NCBI GenBank assembly: GCA_025765615.1
Contig: JAIVFJ010000016.1
Span: forward strand, 124,001 to 188,000
Direction: 5' to 3'
Origin: Zopfochytrium polystomum
Lineage: Eukaryota; Chytridiomycota; Chytridiomycetes; Chytridiales; Chytridiaceae
Length of the DNA stretch: 64,000 nucleotides
Shown: piece after piece, positions 23,179 through 33,198 of the stretch
Position numbering within the stretch: position 1 is the first letter of the stretch
Layout: every line of letters begins with the position of its first letter
Made by a program: the position numbers and the translations under genes
Notes under the pieces: generated by a model
The model's input: the letters and a program-made list of their open reading frames with translations, nothing else
Database searches by the model: none
What the model was told of the DNA's origin: nothing

Positions 23179-23358
23179 AGGGAATCCGGTGGGAATGCGA
23201 AATCCTTTTATTGAAGAATCAGAAAAAATCGGAAAGGACAAAAATACTTTTCCGGATTTATTACAATTTTTATTTTAAAATCTTTCTTAATTTTGAATAT
23301 AAATAAGAGATTGTCTTTTGTAGACGCACAGGAGCTCACAACACAACAAAGCGACACT

Positions 23359-26301
23359 ATGCCTCGATGTCAATTCACGGGCTGTTCGTATAACAAGCCT
23401 GTTTCGCAGCTTGTTGAGCACTATCGGCGAAAAAAGCACATACACAGTACCCTTCCAAGAAACGAGAACCTAGGCTGCCCACTTTGCGTTGTACAGTTTG
23501 GTGGGATGCAAGGAGGCGTTATCGCTAATCATCTGTCCACGCATGTTCGTCGGACAGTCATGGTAGGCGGCCCAAACTATGGTTTGCATCTGCTTGCAAT
23601 CAAACTATTCTATACACTGAGTGGTTCGTCAATGCAGAAAGCTCACCGCTGTCATTTGATGGTGACCCTGGCCCTGCGAGCGAAATTGAAACAGCACCTT
23701 CGGCAACTGCTGAAACTGAAAATGAAATTGAACAAGGTGAGCATAAAAGTGACAATTTCATCCAACAATTACATCTGAGCACCTCATGAAGAAAGTGACG
23801 GTATTAGTTTCAATTTCCACCGCACCAGCGTGTTCATTACTTTGAACAGAGAGAGTTGAGTCCTTGGAAGACCTTGAAGAAGCCTGGGACGGGTTGGGAA
23901 GAACTGATGAGGAGATCACCGTATCTGAGGAAACCAACAACATCACATGTAAGCCTGCTGAAAGATTGATTCTATGCTAACGCAAGTTACACAACACTAA
24001 AAGTGGACGCAACCATTGCCATTCTTCTTCGTAATTTAGACTTTCGTGACTGTGTTGACATATGGTCTTATTGCATGAGAAACAAGATAACTCATTCAGC
24101 ATATGTTGAGCTGTTTAACCTTCGTATTTTTAAAACCGCTCCGCAGCATGTTCCACGCCGTCTCACCAGCCTCTCACGGAAAGTGTGGACTGCCATAAAG
24201 CCCATTCTATCGATGAAAAAAACAGATATGTCAAAACCAGGACACGACCTTCGTCACCCTATTGTAGCCAGCTTGGAGCTTGAGGACGCTATTCGCTTTT
24301 GGCTTGCGTCGCCAAATCTTCGATCGGAAATAGTTGCATCCAACAATCTTTACACGTTACCGTATATCACCGATGCTGTTTTACTCCAATCACAAATCCA
24401 AAAGGTGGAGGATGACTTCCAGCAGCATGGCATTGCTGACGCCAGAGGCTCAATGGAATGGTTGAAGATACTTCAACGATCAAGGTTCTTGTGGTGGCCA
24501 AAATTTGATGAAGTGAAGCGGGATGGGAAAAACCGAAAGCCACTATTTCTACACCTTTCTCTATACATGGACGAATTTGGATGGATGGGTTCGGGCAAAA
24601 AAGAGAAGAAGCAAACTGCTGTGATGATCACTTGCCACGAACTATCCCGAGGAGTCCGAGGCCGGCCCATGTCACTTGCAGTCATTCCCGTCGCTCTAGC
24701 GAGCTCTAATACTGTCAACACAAATAACCTGAATGCAATCCTTGCTCTTTTCACTCAATCGCTTCAGCAACTTGCCAAGGGAATAGATTTCAATATGAGT
24801 GAAGAAACATTTACGGTATTTGCGTATGTATGGTGCTTAGTTGGTGATATCCCTGCTCGAAAAGGTGCATTGGCAATGCATTTTCTTTTTTCTTCTGACC
24901 ATCTCAAAGCAATGGCAGGACTCTCCCCAAGTACCAATGTTGGAAGACCATGTCACTTCTGCACAATGGGAATTGCTGATATGAAAACCATGAAGACAGT
25001 CACAGAAGCGAACGAGATCATGGCTGGTTCTCCACGATCTGTCTTAAGTTCGCTTTTAATAAGCAATCCTGTCGGTGACTTTAAGCCAAGTCTAAAGTCT
25101 GCGTTCGTGGCAATGGGCTATGAGCGCGTATCTGAGGCCGTTGCATGGCCTGGTTCCATATTACCACAATCATGCTTGACGGATGTCATGCATCAGCTCT
25201 TTTTGAACGATCTCCCCCACGACTTTGATCATTTGGTCAACACTCTATCTGGTTCCCGATCTCCAACAGCTGTTTACTCATTCATGTGTGAAAGGTACAA
25301 ATTGTACTGCACTGAGAACAAGATCACAAGCTTTTACAAGTTCAGTTCTGCCAGCGAGTTCAAAGGACTAAAAGCGCACGGGATCAAAGAGTTCTGCCAA
25401 GCATCAGTATATTTAATTGCAGACTCGGATCTTCTTAATACCGAACACAAATTGGAGGTGTTCAGATTTTGGTGCCTCCATGTCCAAATTGCGCATCTTT
25501 TATGCCAGCACTCAGTTTCTGCAGATCAAGCAGTAGAGCTCTTTGACCGAACGGAAAAGCTGCTGCAGTACTTCGTTCAAAATCGGCCAGAATTTGTGAC
25601 ATTGAACACTCATCTTCACACGCATTGGAAATACTTTATCAAAAACTTCGGACCACCTCGGGACTATTGGGTGTTCACTTTTGAGGCAATGAATGGTGTT
25701 CTGAAACGACTTTTCCTCAACACCAACAATCACAACATCTCGGTGTCAGTATTTGAGCGATGGATGGCGCAGGAAGTTTGCGAGCTCTTGCAGCACATCG
25801 AGGGAAACAGCCTCCACGTGGCACAGCAGTCAGTTGAGCGCATCCTACTTGTTAAAATGCTAAAGAACTTTCTTTAGGATTGTATTTCCAGGCTGCTCCG
25901 AGAAGTTTCGATTCAGCCCCGCAAGTACATTTGATGTCAATGTCAATCAAACTAAAGATTGGTACTTCAACAACCGTTCACCTCTGGTATTGGATTACGA
26001 GAACTACAAGAATGGGGATCTGGCTGTCTTTGGACCAACAAGCTATTGCAGCAAACGACATGTGGGAAAAATTGTTCAACCGATATTCACAGATGAGGAT
26101 GCGCCTTTCGTCGCTTTTGCTTACATTCGACCGTTTTGGGAGAATCAAGAAATCAAACATCAAGGAGTGCTCCGTTGGTGGGAGTTCAGTGCGGAGTTCA
26201 GTGAGACTATGTTTGTTTGTGGAAAAGCAGCTCTTGCTGGTAAAATCAAGAGTATGACTTTATCAAGTGGAGCGAAAGTTGGAGTGGATGTTTTCTTTTA
26301 G
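23359..26301 (+). CDS. CACTA-like DDE transposase with N-terminal zinc finger
   Basis: Five exons (23359-23562, 23622-23736, 23850-23948, 24004-25850, 25906-26301) join in phase to about 886 residues. The N-terminus has a two-part zinc-finger region (CQFTGCSYNKPVSQLVEHYRR and CPLCVVQFGG...NHLSTH), followed by an acidic linker. The core matches tnp2-like transposases: FLHLSLYMDEFG (probable first catalytic Asp), VWCLVGDIPARKG (second Asp region), a CHFC zinc-binding pair and DVMHQLF. A DUF4218-like end follows (LNTHLHTHWKYFIKNFGPPRDYWVFTFEAMNG). The last exon (GKIVQPIFTDEDAPFVAFAYIRPFW) resembles the C-terminal domain found after DUF4218. The final intron, joined at CTT|GTTAAA, is the least certain. 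Alternatively translation could stop at 25877. Confidence 0.85.
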
Positions 26302-26563
26302 TCTTCCCCCAATACATGCGACGAGCCACCGAAGCGTTCTTGTCAATTTTCACTTGAAAGAATCCTGGCGGTGAGCGGTGGCTGGAGGCGTTCGTTCCCA
26401 GCCGGGCAGCCCACATTGGAGCACCACATCATGTCCAAGGCATCCACTTACAAATTTAAGGCCGCTCAATTGCAAGCCTTCTAGAAAGTCAGGATCTACG
26501 CTCAAATACCGATTGTTGCCTGGTCGCCTGCAGAATCAACTTGTCTACTCCCAGCCACACATC

Positions 26564-29382
26564 ATGGATGATTCTAAAGACGAGATCATATTCAGATTGC
26601 AACAGCGCAATCATGAGCTTGAACGAGTTCTCTGGAGCGTTTTTGGCTTAGTGAGCTCTGTTCAATTCCCGTCAACACGACCATTTCCACACGCGCTTGA
26701 TCACCTGTCAAGCGCCTTGGGCACTCGAGATGCGCGGCCAGCTGATTTGGTGAGATGGATCAACCATTTCTGTCGAGGTTGAATAACAGACGGATCAACC
26801 AGTTTTTGAATCGCACGGCAGTTGGAGGACCAACCCATCCTAACGTGTGCATCCTTGCCCAGACGTTATCCCTCTATTAACTTTCGTTTGTAGCCTAATA
26901 ATCCCACGTTGAGCCAATCGGAACAGAGGCAAAACTTTATTCCTGACACTGAGGGCCAGGCAAGCTTTCGACATCATCAAACATGGTCTGAAGAAAACGA
27001 TCTTTAGCAGGTGCAATACAGTGGGGAGACTGTGACGACTGCTGCAAGGGTAATCTACACTTCTCAGCTTCTTTCATATTCAAACGGCCCTCAACGCCCA
27101 AAGCTCATAGAGATTCTTTCGGCAACATTGACTATCGACTCCCGCAAGCCGAAGTACACAGTTGCAGAGGGCGTTGAACGATACTTTACAATTATTCTGG
27201 CTCCAATTGCTGAACAGATCGCTCGAGAGCAGGAGAATAGGCTTGGTGTCAGTCGCTCCGGCAAGCCTCTTTCACAATCAGCAGTTGTCAATGGTGCCAT
27301 TGGCAAGCAGATTCTCGAAGATCGCACATTTGATGGGAATCGCATAATTGATGATCCGCTTTCCCAAGACGATGTCTACCGAGTTGAATCGCTAATGGTC
27401 AAAGCTTTAGTGAAGTTTAAGAATACGAAGGGGAAGGAGAGACAAGGTATGACCATCCATTTCTCTTGCGTTGGTTCTAGACTCCGCTATACTTTCTGGA
27501 GGAGTTGTTGACGTATTTATATTCAGTACTCCAATCACGCGCACTTGACAACATTGAAATCCCTGTGCCAACGGCAACAGTTGACTCTGACCAAAAGAAA
27601 CAAGGTAGTCGAGTGAACTTTCATCCAAGTCACAGCTCATCAGTTGAAGGAAAGCAATGGTCAACGAGAACGAACTACCCATCCCCAGGATCAGTTGCTG
27701 ACTTTAGTCACTACGACAAAGCAACAGCTTTGGAACACCTTCGGGTTCTCGAAACGACGAAAGGAGACCAGTTCGTGGATGATGATATCGTCTGCCTTGC
27801 GTCCATGTGTCAATCTTTCGAGGTACAGTATATACCAGCGTCTGGAGGATTGATTTCACCACCACAGCTTATTACACGTTTGCAGATTCCGGAAATAGCT
27901 CTTTGCCACCGACAGTATCTCAAGTTTTGTTGGATTGAATTCGGTATTGTCAACAGCCTGGACTGCAGCTTCAAAGATTTTTCTTCGAAGTTATTTTCCT
28001 CCATTTGCGCACTGCTTGGTTGTTGTGCACTTAGTGGTAAACTCTCCACTTCGTTTCTGCAACAGTGCCTTGCACCTGCAAACGCATTTCCATCTAGCAG
28101 AATGAATTTCGAGGCTTTGCAGGTTCGTGTGTTTTTACAAAGGGATTGAAGGCAAGACTACCTGCGCAGGTCGTTCTCCAGATTATGGAGAACAAGCAAC
28201 CAAGTAACGAGGCGATGATGAGTATTATGGCGTGCTTACTCCGCGTTCTCCTTGGGCCGGATCAAACAAGGATTCTGTGCTACTCGTCTGAGATTCGGCA
28301 ATTACCAGTGAGTTACCAGTTGTTGCACTTGCAGCAATGGCGTTGCGGCTGCTCCTTGAATGTTCAGCTCTGTTTTGTTTTCTTCGTTGGTGTACAATCA
28401 AAGTACACACTAACACAGAACAGGTCACAATTTTTCTCCACGAAATTCTCGAATTCACGTCGAAAGCATCTGGAAAGTCTAGTACGCCAATTCAAGAAGT
28501 AGCGCATGTGTGTATTCGAGCTCATCTGACTCGGCATGTGAGAAATCTTTTACTCCAGCCGTTCTATATAGTTTCACGGTTTTCAACTTTTGCAGAATTT
28601 TGCTCGAGCAGAACAAGTTCAAGTGAAAAATTTACTGCAACTCATTTGCAAGCACGTCCTTGGTCAGGCTTTGTGGACAGACTGCGCAGCAGTCATCAAT
28701 CTGGTCAAGCCAACAGCCAGTCCGGTATTTTCTTCGATGCTCCGACGACTTGGAGTGATGGACAACTCAAGCAACAGTTCAGTAACAATCTTTGAAATTA
28801 TCAACCTTCTCATTCCAATTCAGTTATAGACGTGCCACCTCACGCCATTCCTTTCTCCGATGTTGAGATCAATGAGATCAATGTGGGGTCAGCCGCAGCG
28901 GACCGAAGTGCTTCTTTAACGCCGCCAACAGTGCGAGAGATACCCATTCCAGATCAAACAGGTGACAAATCGTTATTAACCGCTTCATCCTAGCAATTGT
29001 AGCTGACGAGCAAAAAGTCGTTAACAAACGGCCAGCCCCAGCTGCGGAAAGGAGCGCTGCCAAACGCCATCAAAATGGGCAGGGCTCCGGCCCCGTGACA
29101 CAGAACACCGACGTCTCAATTGCAGCACTCCCAACTGCCTTAAGCCAGAATCTTGGAGACCAACTGGAAACATCGTCGAATCTTCATGGGGAAGGCTCGG
29201 CCAAAGCCGCTGTTGGAACACTATTCATTCAAGTGCTTGAAAGAGCTGACATCGCCTGTATCAATAATCAAGAAGCTGCTGTTGAAGCCGCTTCTCAAGT
29301 ACAAATTGGACGACGTGGAGGGAAGAATCGTGGAAGCAAACGGGCAAGTGGTCGTGGGCGAGGACAAGGAAGAGGGAAGTGA
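26564..29382 (+). CDS. Second gene of the CACTA-like element, unknown protein
   Basis: Multi-exon unit whose full structure I could not close. It seems to begin MDDSKDEIIFRLQQRNHELERVLW (26564), a coiled-coil start. Supported pieces are 27011-27447 (ending NRIIDDPLSQDDVYRVESLMVKALVKFKNTKGKERQ) joined through a GTATGA...TTCAG intron in phase to LQSRALDNIEIPVPTATV (27530 on). A middle part (HYDKATALEHLRVLETTKG, DDDIVCLASMCQSF) and a last exon ending in an Arg/Gly-rich tail (GGKNRGSKRASGRGRGQGRGK, stop 29382) follow. CACTA elements often carry a second protein (TNPA type) that binds subterminal repeats; assigning that role here is inference. No recognised domain. Confidence 0.5.
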
Positions 29383-29617
29383 GATCTTGAGGAATCAATA
29401 AACGATTGCTTGGTGAAGAAGGTCACGACAATCCGATGGGATCGGATTCAAAAAGAAAGGACCAGATATCTCCGCTTTATGAAGAAAAATCTGGGGTTAT
29501 CCTTGATGTTTTGGGCCAAGTGTGATATATAATCCGAGCAAATCGGAGTGGATTATCTGGTTGGGGTGGTGGTCGGATTTTTGCAGATTTGCTTATAAAA
29601 GTTGAATGGATTTTTTC

Positions 29618-29635
29618 TCGGATTGATTTGCGGTG
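29618..29635 (-). repeat. Right terminal inverted repeat of CACTA-like element
   Basis: Exact inverse of the left repeat at 23161-23178; followed by TTGG. Confidence 0.95.
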
Positions 29636-29659
29636 TTGGCACTCTTATAAATACTTGGG

Positions 29660-29718
29660 TGCACACACCAACACACACCAACACTCACCAACACACACAC
29701 ACACACACACACACACAC
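29660..29718. repeat. CA-rich repeat with CACACACCAAC units
   Basis: Several CACACACCAAC units followed by a (CA)n run of about 26 bp, between the transposon end and the next small frame. Confidence 0.8.
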
Positions 29719-29792
29719 GCCAGCCAATCCTCAAGGGAAAAAAGCGTCAAGAAACAAGGAACAAGCGACCAAGTCCGTTCGCAAAAACAAGA

Positions 29793-30038
29793 ATGGCCCA
29801 GACTTGCCAAGGCTTCCGCCCCGAGCTCCCCGGAGCGATTTCCACGAACCAAAACTACCCGGACCTGTCGGGCACGACGTACGGCTGCAACGCATGTGGC
29901 GCCCAGCTGCGCCCGAACGCTCTCGCGGGTCATGTCGCCGCATTCAGGCCGTTCGGCGGCGGGTGGCTGGTGTGGAGCCACCTTGTGTCGCAGGACGGAA
30001 TCAATTTCTGGTGGAAGCTGGTGCCAGTGAAGCAGTAG
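29793..30038 (+). CDS. Possible 81-residue protein with a CxxC...H motif
   Basis: Starts MAQTCQGFRPELPGAI, then TYGCNACGAQLRPNALAGHVAA, a CxxC plus His pattern that could be half of a zinc finger, and ends WWKLVPVKQ. TATAAATA lies about 145 bp upstream. No family is recognised. It could be a first exon, a remnant of a zinc-finger transposase gene, or chance. Confidence 0.3.
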   Translation: MAQTCQGFRPELPGAISTNQNYPDLSGTTYGCNACGAQLRPNALAGHVAAFRPFGGGWLVWSHLVSQDGINFWWKLVPVKQ

Positions 30039-30339
30039 GTTTCGCAGTGAGCCTGAAAAGTGCGTCCGCGGCGCGGGGAGTTACACCCTTTTGTGCCTCC
30101 CACCTTACTCGCCTTCACTCCTCCTGCCCTTTTCTTCCGCTGTTCTTCCCCTTTTGTTTTGCTCTGTTTTCGGAGGATGGTCTGGCGCGAGTTGCACCAA
30201 AGAAGACCAGCGTAAAAAAAAAACTAAGTTGTATAACGATGATTGGGAACTATGGAAAAGAGCATAGAGAACAAGAAAGGCGGATATTTAAAAAACGGCC
30301 GGCTGTACTATGAATCCAAACACCAAAGCACCTCAGTTT

Positions 30340-31542
30340 CTACGCCTGAACACCTTTCGCAGCATGAACGGTGATCGTTCCAAGGAGGGGGAACAAAGGT
30401 GTTGCAATGACCGGAGCGTAAATCACCACTCGAGCATCATACTTGCCGAGCGGCAAGCGGGCGTCGTCACCACCTCCGCCGCCGGCAAGTGTCGGCGCGA
30501 AGCGAATCACCACGGGAGGCGTTCGAAGCGGGACCAAGAGATTGGCTTTGACGGATCCATCGGGGTACGCTGACGTAACGACGATCTCTTCCGAGTATGC
30601 ATAGTCGGTGTGGGTGGCGCGGTCAATGGTTACATTGGGCAACGCGGCATGGCACACTCGGAAACTCAGACGCATGTTGGCACTGATGGCCACGGACAGC
30701 TGAGGAGGTTCAGGCAAGATGCTGTCTATGACGAAGGAAAACTTGGTTTGGCCAACCAATACGTTCGAAAGCTTGAACTCGCTCTGCAAAAGGGGACGTT
30801 CTTCGCAGACTGTCTGGGTTAAAGCAGCGCCAATGAGTTCAGGGATATCGCCCAAGTAGGGGGCTAAAGGCGAAATATCAAGGCCGCTTGGATCGAACGG
30901 AAAGTGCAAGTTGGAGTCTTTGACATCAGGAGAGTTTGTTGGTAGAGATTCTGCGGGGAGCGGTCTGAGGGCATGGTCATGCTGAAAAGTGAAATCGAAA
31001 GAGAATGGGGAGGACAATGCGGATGGCGACGTCACAGAGCTTCGACTGGAGCTGGAGGGTGGCCAGGAGTAAGTGTCGAGAGTACCGATTTCTGTACCGG
31101 GAGCCATCCGAGCTCCAACGAGTATTGAGGCATTCGAACTCCTCCGCTCGTGGCCCGAGGAGGCGGCTGAGTCTATGCCACTGTTGGAATCTACCATTAC
31201 CAGATCCCAATTAGAACCTCCATCACTACCCTGATGAGTAGGCTCATCCGCCATGGAACGTGCGCCAGTATCCACAAAGGCCGGGAGCGATAGTTCCAGT
31301 GAAAAGCCACAGAGTCTTGGGCATCGGAAAGGGCAAATGGTGCCTGGATCGGCCGAATTCAACGATTGGACGAGATTCTTGATGGATTTCAAGTCGATAT
31401 GATGGCCGCACTTTGGGCAACCGACTCTGTAGTTCTTCGATTCGTTGTAGAAGCAGCCGCCCGGGAACTTCGAGCTGACCAAGTCGGCTGCGGGTCCAGA
31501 ACAGAATTTGTTGAGTAGAAAATGCAATCTCTCCGCCGCCAT
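30340..31542 (-). CDS. Unknown protein with N-terminal zinc-ribbon-like motif
   Basis: Single long frame of 400 residues from the Met at 31542; the frame stays open up to a further Met at 31644, but that would overlap the divergent gene. Near the start is CPKCGHHIDLKSIKNLVQ, followed about 30 residues later by CPFRCPRLCGF, a Cys pattern that may bind zinc. The middle is Ser-rich and disordered. The last 170 residues look like an Ig/beta-sandwich by alternating hydrophobics (FSFVIDSILPEPPQLSVAISANMRLSFRV, ANLLVPLRTPPVVIRFAP, DARVVIYAPV). Codon use and length argue for a real gene. I do not recognise a family. Confidence 0.55.
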   Translation of the reverse strand: MAAERLHFLLNKFCSGPAADLVSSKFPGGCFYNESKNYRVGCPKCGHHIDLKSIKNLVQSLNSADPGTICPFRCPRLCGFSLELSLPAFVDTGARSMADEPTHQGSDGGSNWDLVMVDSNSGIDSAASSGHERRSSNASILVGARMAPGTEIGTLDTYSWPPSSSSRSSVTSPSALSSPFSFDFTFQHDHALRPLPAESLPTNSPDVKDSNLHFPFDPSGLDISPLAPYLGDIPELIGAALTQTVCEERPLLQSEFKLSNVLVGQTKFSFVIDSILPEPPQLSVAISANMRLSFRVCHAALPNVTIDRATHTDYAYSEEIVVTSAYPDGSVKANLLVPLRTPPVVIRFAPTLAGGGGGDDARLPLGKYDARVVIYAPVIATPLFPLLGTITVHAAKGVQA

Positions 31543-31637
31543 TTGCCGGCGTTTAAGAGCAAAGGCCGTGGGACGAAAGTAATGCTTCGAGATGGAAAAA
31601 CGGATGGAGGGTTGGCGGTGGCTTAGTTTCTTTCGAG

Positions 31638-32447
31638 GTGGCACCAGCGGAAACTCGCATGACCTCCAGCACGGCCGTCTTTCCGTTCCTGCGCCTTCCA
31701 GGCCATGCCCAGATGACCATCCTGCGCTTTACCAACCTGCGCGTCGCCGGCCTCCTGCCGATCTACGACATGCGTCACTCCACCATTGATGGCTTCCGCA
31801 TCCACTCCTCTGCCAACCGCCTCTCCACCGAGCTGCTCCTGGTCTCTCGCGGCGTTCGCGAAATATCCTTGGCGATCCTCTGGGGCGAGAACCAGTTCGT
31901 CCTCCTCTGCGACCCAGGCGGGGCCTTGGCGTTCCTCCAAGCACAACCGCTTTCGTCCCTGCACCGCATCCGCCATCTGGACCTCCAACTGGCAGGTGAA
32001 GGCGAAGGCGGATCGTTGTCTTGGCTGGGCGGCTGGGAGTCTCTCGCTGCGTTCATCGTAGTGTCACTGAACACATCTCAACTGCACCTCGGACTTGATG
32101 ACGGGGATATGTACAGCAATCTGGAAGGTACCCAGGAAGAACTGATCCAGACCCTGCTGAATTACCGTTCGATAGTGCGGTGCTTCTACCGGCACTTCTA
32201 TGGACGGTCGTTGGCGAGCTTTCATGTGTACTGGTGTTGCTTCTTCTGGCACGAGGAAGAGTGTGAGAAGTACGTAATGGGCGGGTCCTACGACAGCCTC
32301 GCGCAGACGGGAAAGATTCATTATACGAAACGAAGATATTACAATCCCCACGAACAGAGGGCCGGCAGTGAAGAAGCAATGAAGGATCGAGGAATGGCGA
32401 AAGAAGTCGTAGACCGAGCACTATGGGCGTGGGACAGAGACGATTGA
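31638..32447 (+). CDS. F-box-like protein of unknown function
   Basis: Intron-free frame of 269 residues. The start region FPFLRLPGHAQMTILRFTNLR recalls the opening of fungal F-box-like proteins (FxxLPxExxxxIL). The rest (STELLLVSRGVREISLAILWGENQFVLLCDP, LHRIRHLDLQL) fits the fungal pattern in which a weak F-box helix is followed by a peak-strand repeat about the local landscape of the protein. No other domain is visible. The Met at 31659 is an alternative start that would leave more room for a shared promoter with the divergent upstream gene. Substrate and SCF membership are unproven. Confidence 0.5.
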   Translation: MAPAETRMTSSTAVFPFLRLPGHAQMTILRFTNLRVAGLLPIYDMRHSTIDGFRIHSSANRLSTELLLVSRGVREISLAILWGENQFVLLCDPGGALAFLQAQPLSSLHRIRHLDLQLAGEGEGGSLSWLGGWESLAAFIVVSLNTSQLHLGLDDGDMYSNLEGTQEELIQTLLNYRSIVRCFYRHFYGRSLASFHVYWCCFFWHEEECEKYVMGGSYDSLAQTGKIHYTKRRYYNPHEQRAGSEEAMKDRGMAKEVVDRALWAWDRDD

Positions 32448-32908
32448 CTTTGGCACTTTGCCCCCGTCTCCGTTTTCGACTCGGAATGCCAACACGGCCC
32501 CGAAAAACGCGTTGGGGAGCTGCCGGCGGGACGGCAAAGGCGAAAGTGATTTCTCAACAATGTGGATGAGAGCTGGAATAGTCGGTCGACATCCCATCGT
32601 GAAGCTTCTATGCCCAATGATGGAGCAGAGCTTGAAATCTTAAAAGTGAGGATCGCCGCTACGTGCACTTGAATTACTCAATTTCTGCGACCGGTTGCCT
32701 CCCCCGACCTGTTCAACCGCACGAGCAACCAGCACCGGCCTTTCCTTTTCATGCAAGCCCAGACTTGACTTCAAAACTCTTCCACCTCCACGCCAGCAGT
32801 GTACAGAAAGCCACCGCGTCATCTGCTGAATTTCAACTACACGGATGCCGGGTAAGATCCTGCCACGGTGGCCCCCGTCTCCTGCTACAATCTCGCTTGT
32901 CACGTATC

Positions 32909-32916
32909 CACGTCAC
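32909..32916 (-). promoter_or_regulatory. UPRE-like site TGACGTGG
   Basis: On the minus strand this reads TGACGTGG, the mammalian ATF6/XBP1-type unfolded-protein-response element, about 285 bp before the BiP start. A CCAAT box follows about 85 bp later. The match is short, so chance is possible. Confidence 0.35.
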
Positions 32917-33068
32917 AGTCCTTTCTGTGATGAACGCCGTCCACGAGTGATTGAGTGGGACACCCGAACCCAGGCCCCTGGTTCAACGTCAAATGACGGG
33001 CCAATCACCTTGCGCCAAACGCGAACACTTCGTTTTTCCACGACAACACTTTACCACAATCACCAGGA

Positions 33069-33076
33069 TATAAAAA
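33069..33076 (+). promoter_or_regulatory. TATA box of BiP gene
   Basis: TATAAAAA, about 125 bp before the predicted ATG. Confidence 0.6.
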
Positions 33077-33198
33077 GCGCTTGAGTTTCCCGAACATCCA
33101 GACGAATATTCGCCCTCCTCCTCTACCGCTTTCGCTATTTCTCGCTGCTATCACACGCTATACGATCTACCTGTTCGCCCTCCAGATAATCGTCTGTG

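Larger units (their letters stand above)
23161..29635 (+). mobile_element. CACTA-like (EnSpm/tnp2-type) DNA transposon, 6,475 bp
   Basis: Bounded by perfect 18-bp inverted repeats CACCGCAAATCAATCCGA (23161-23178 and, inverted, 29618-29635). The ends begin CAC as in CACTA elements. The flanking bases TT (23159-23160 and 29636-29637) fit a 2-bp target duplication. Both subterminal regions are rich in ATCCGA/TCGGAT motifs. It carries a DDE transposase gene (23359-26301) and a second multi-exon gene (about 26564-29382) on the same strand. Coding frames are open after splicing, so it may be recently active. Confidence 0.85.
32448..33198. other. Promoter region upstream of BiP
   Basis: No gene. 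Holds a CCACGTCA (32909-32916), CCAAT near 33001 and a TATA box at 33069-33076. Confidence 0.6.
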
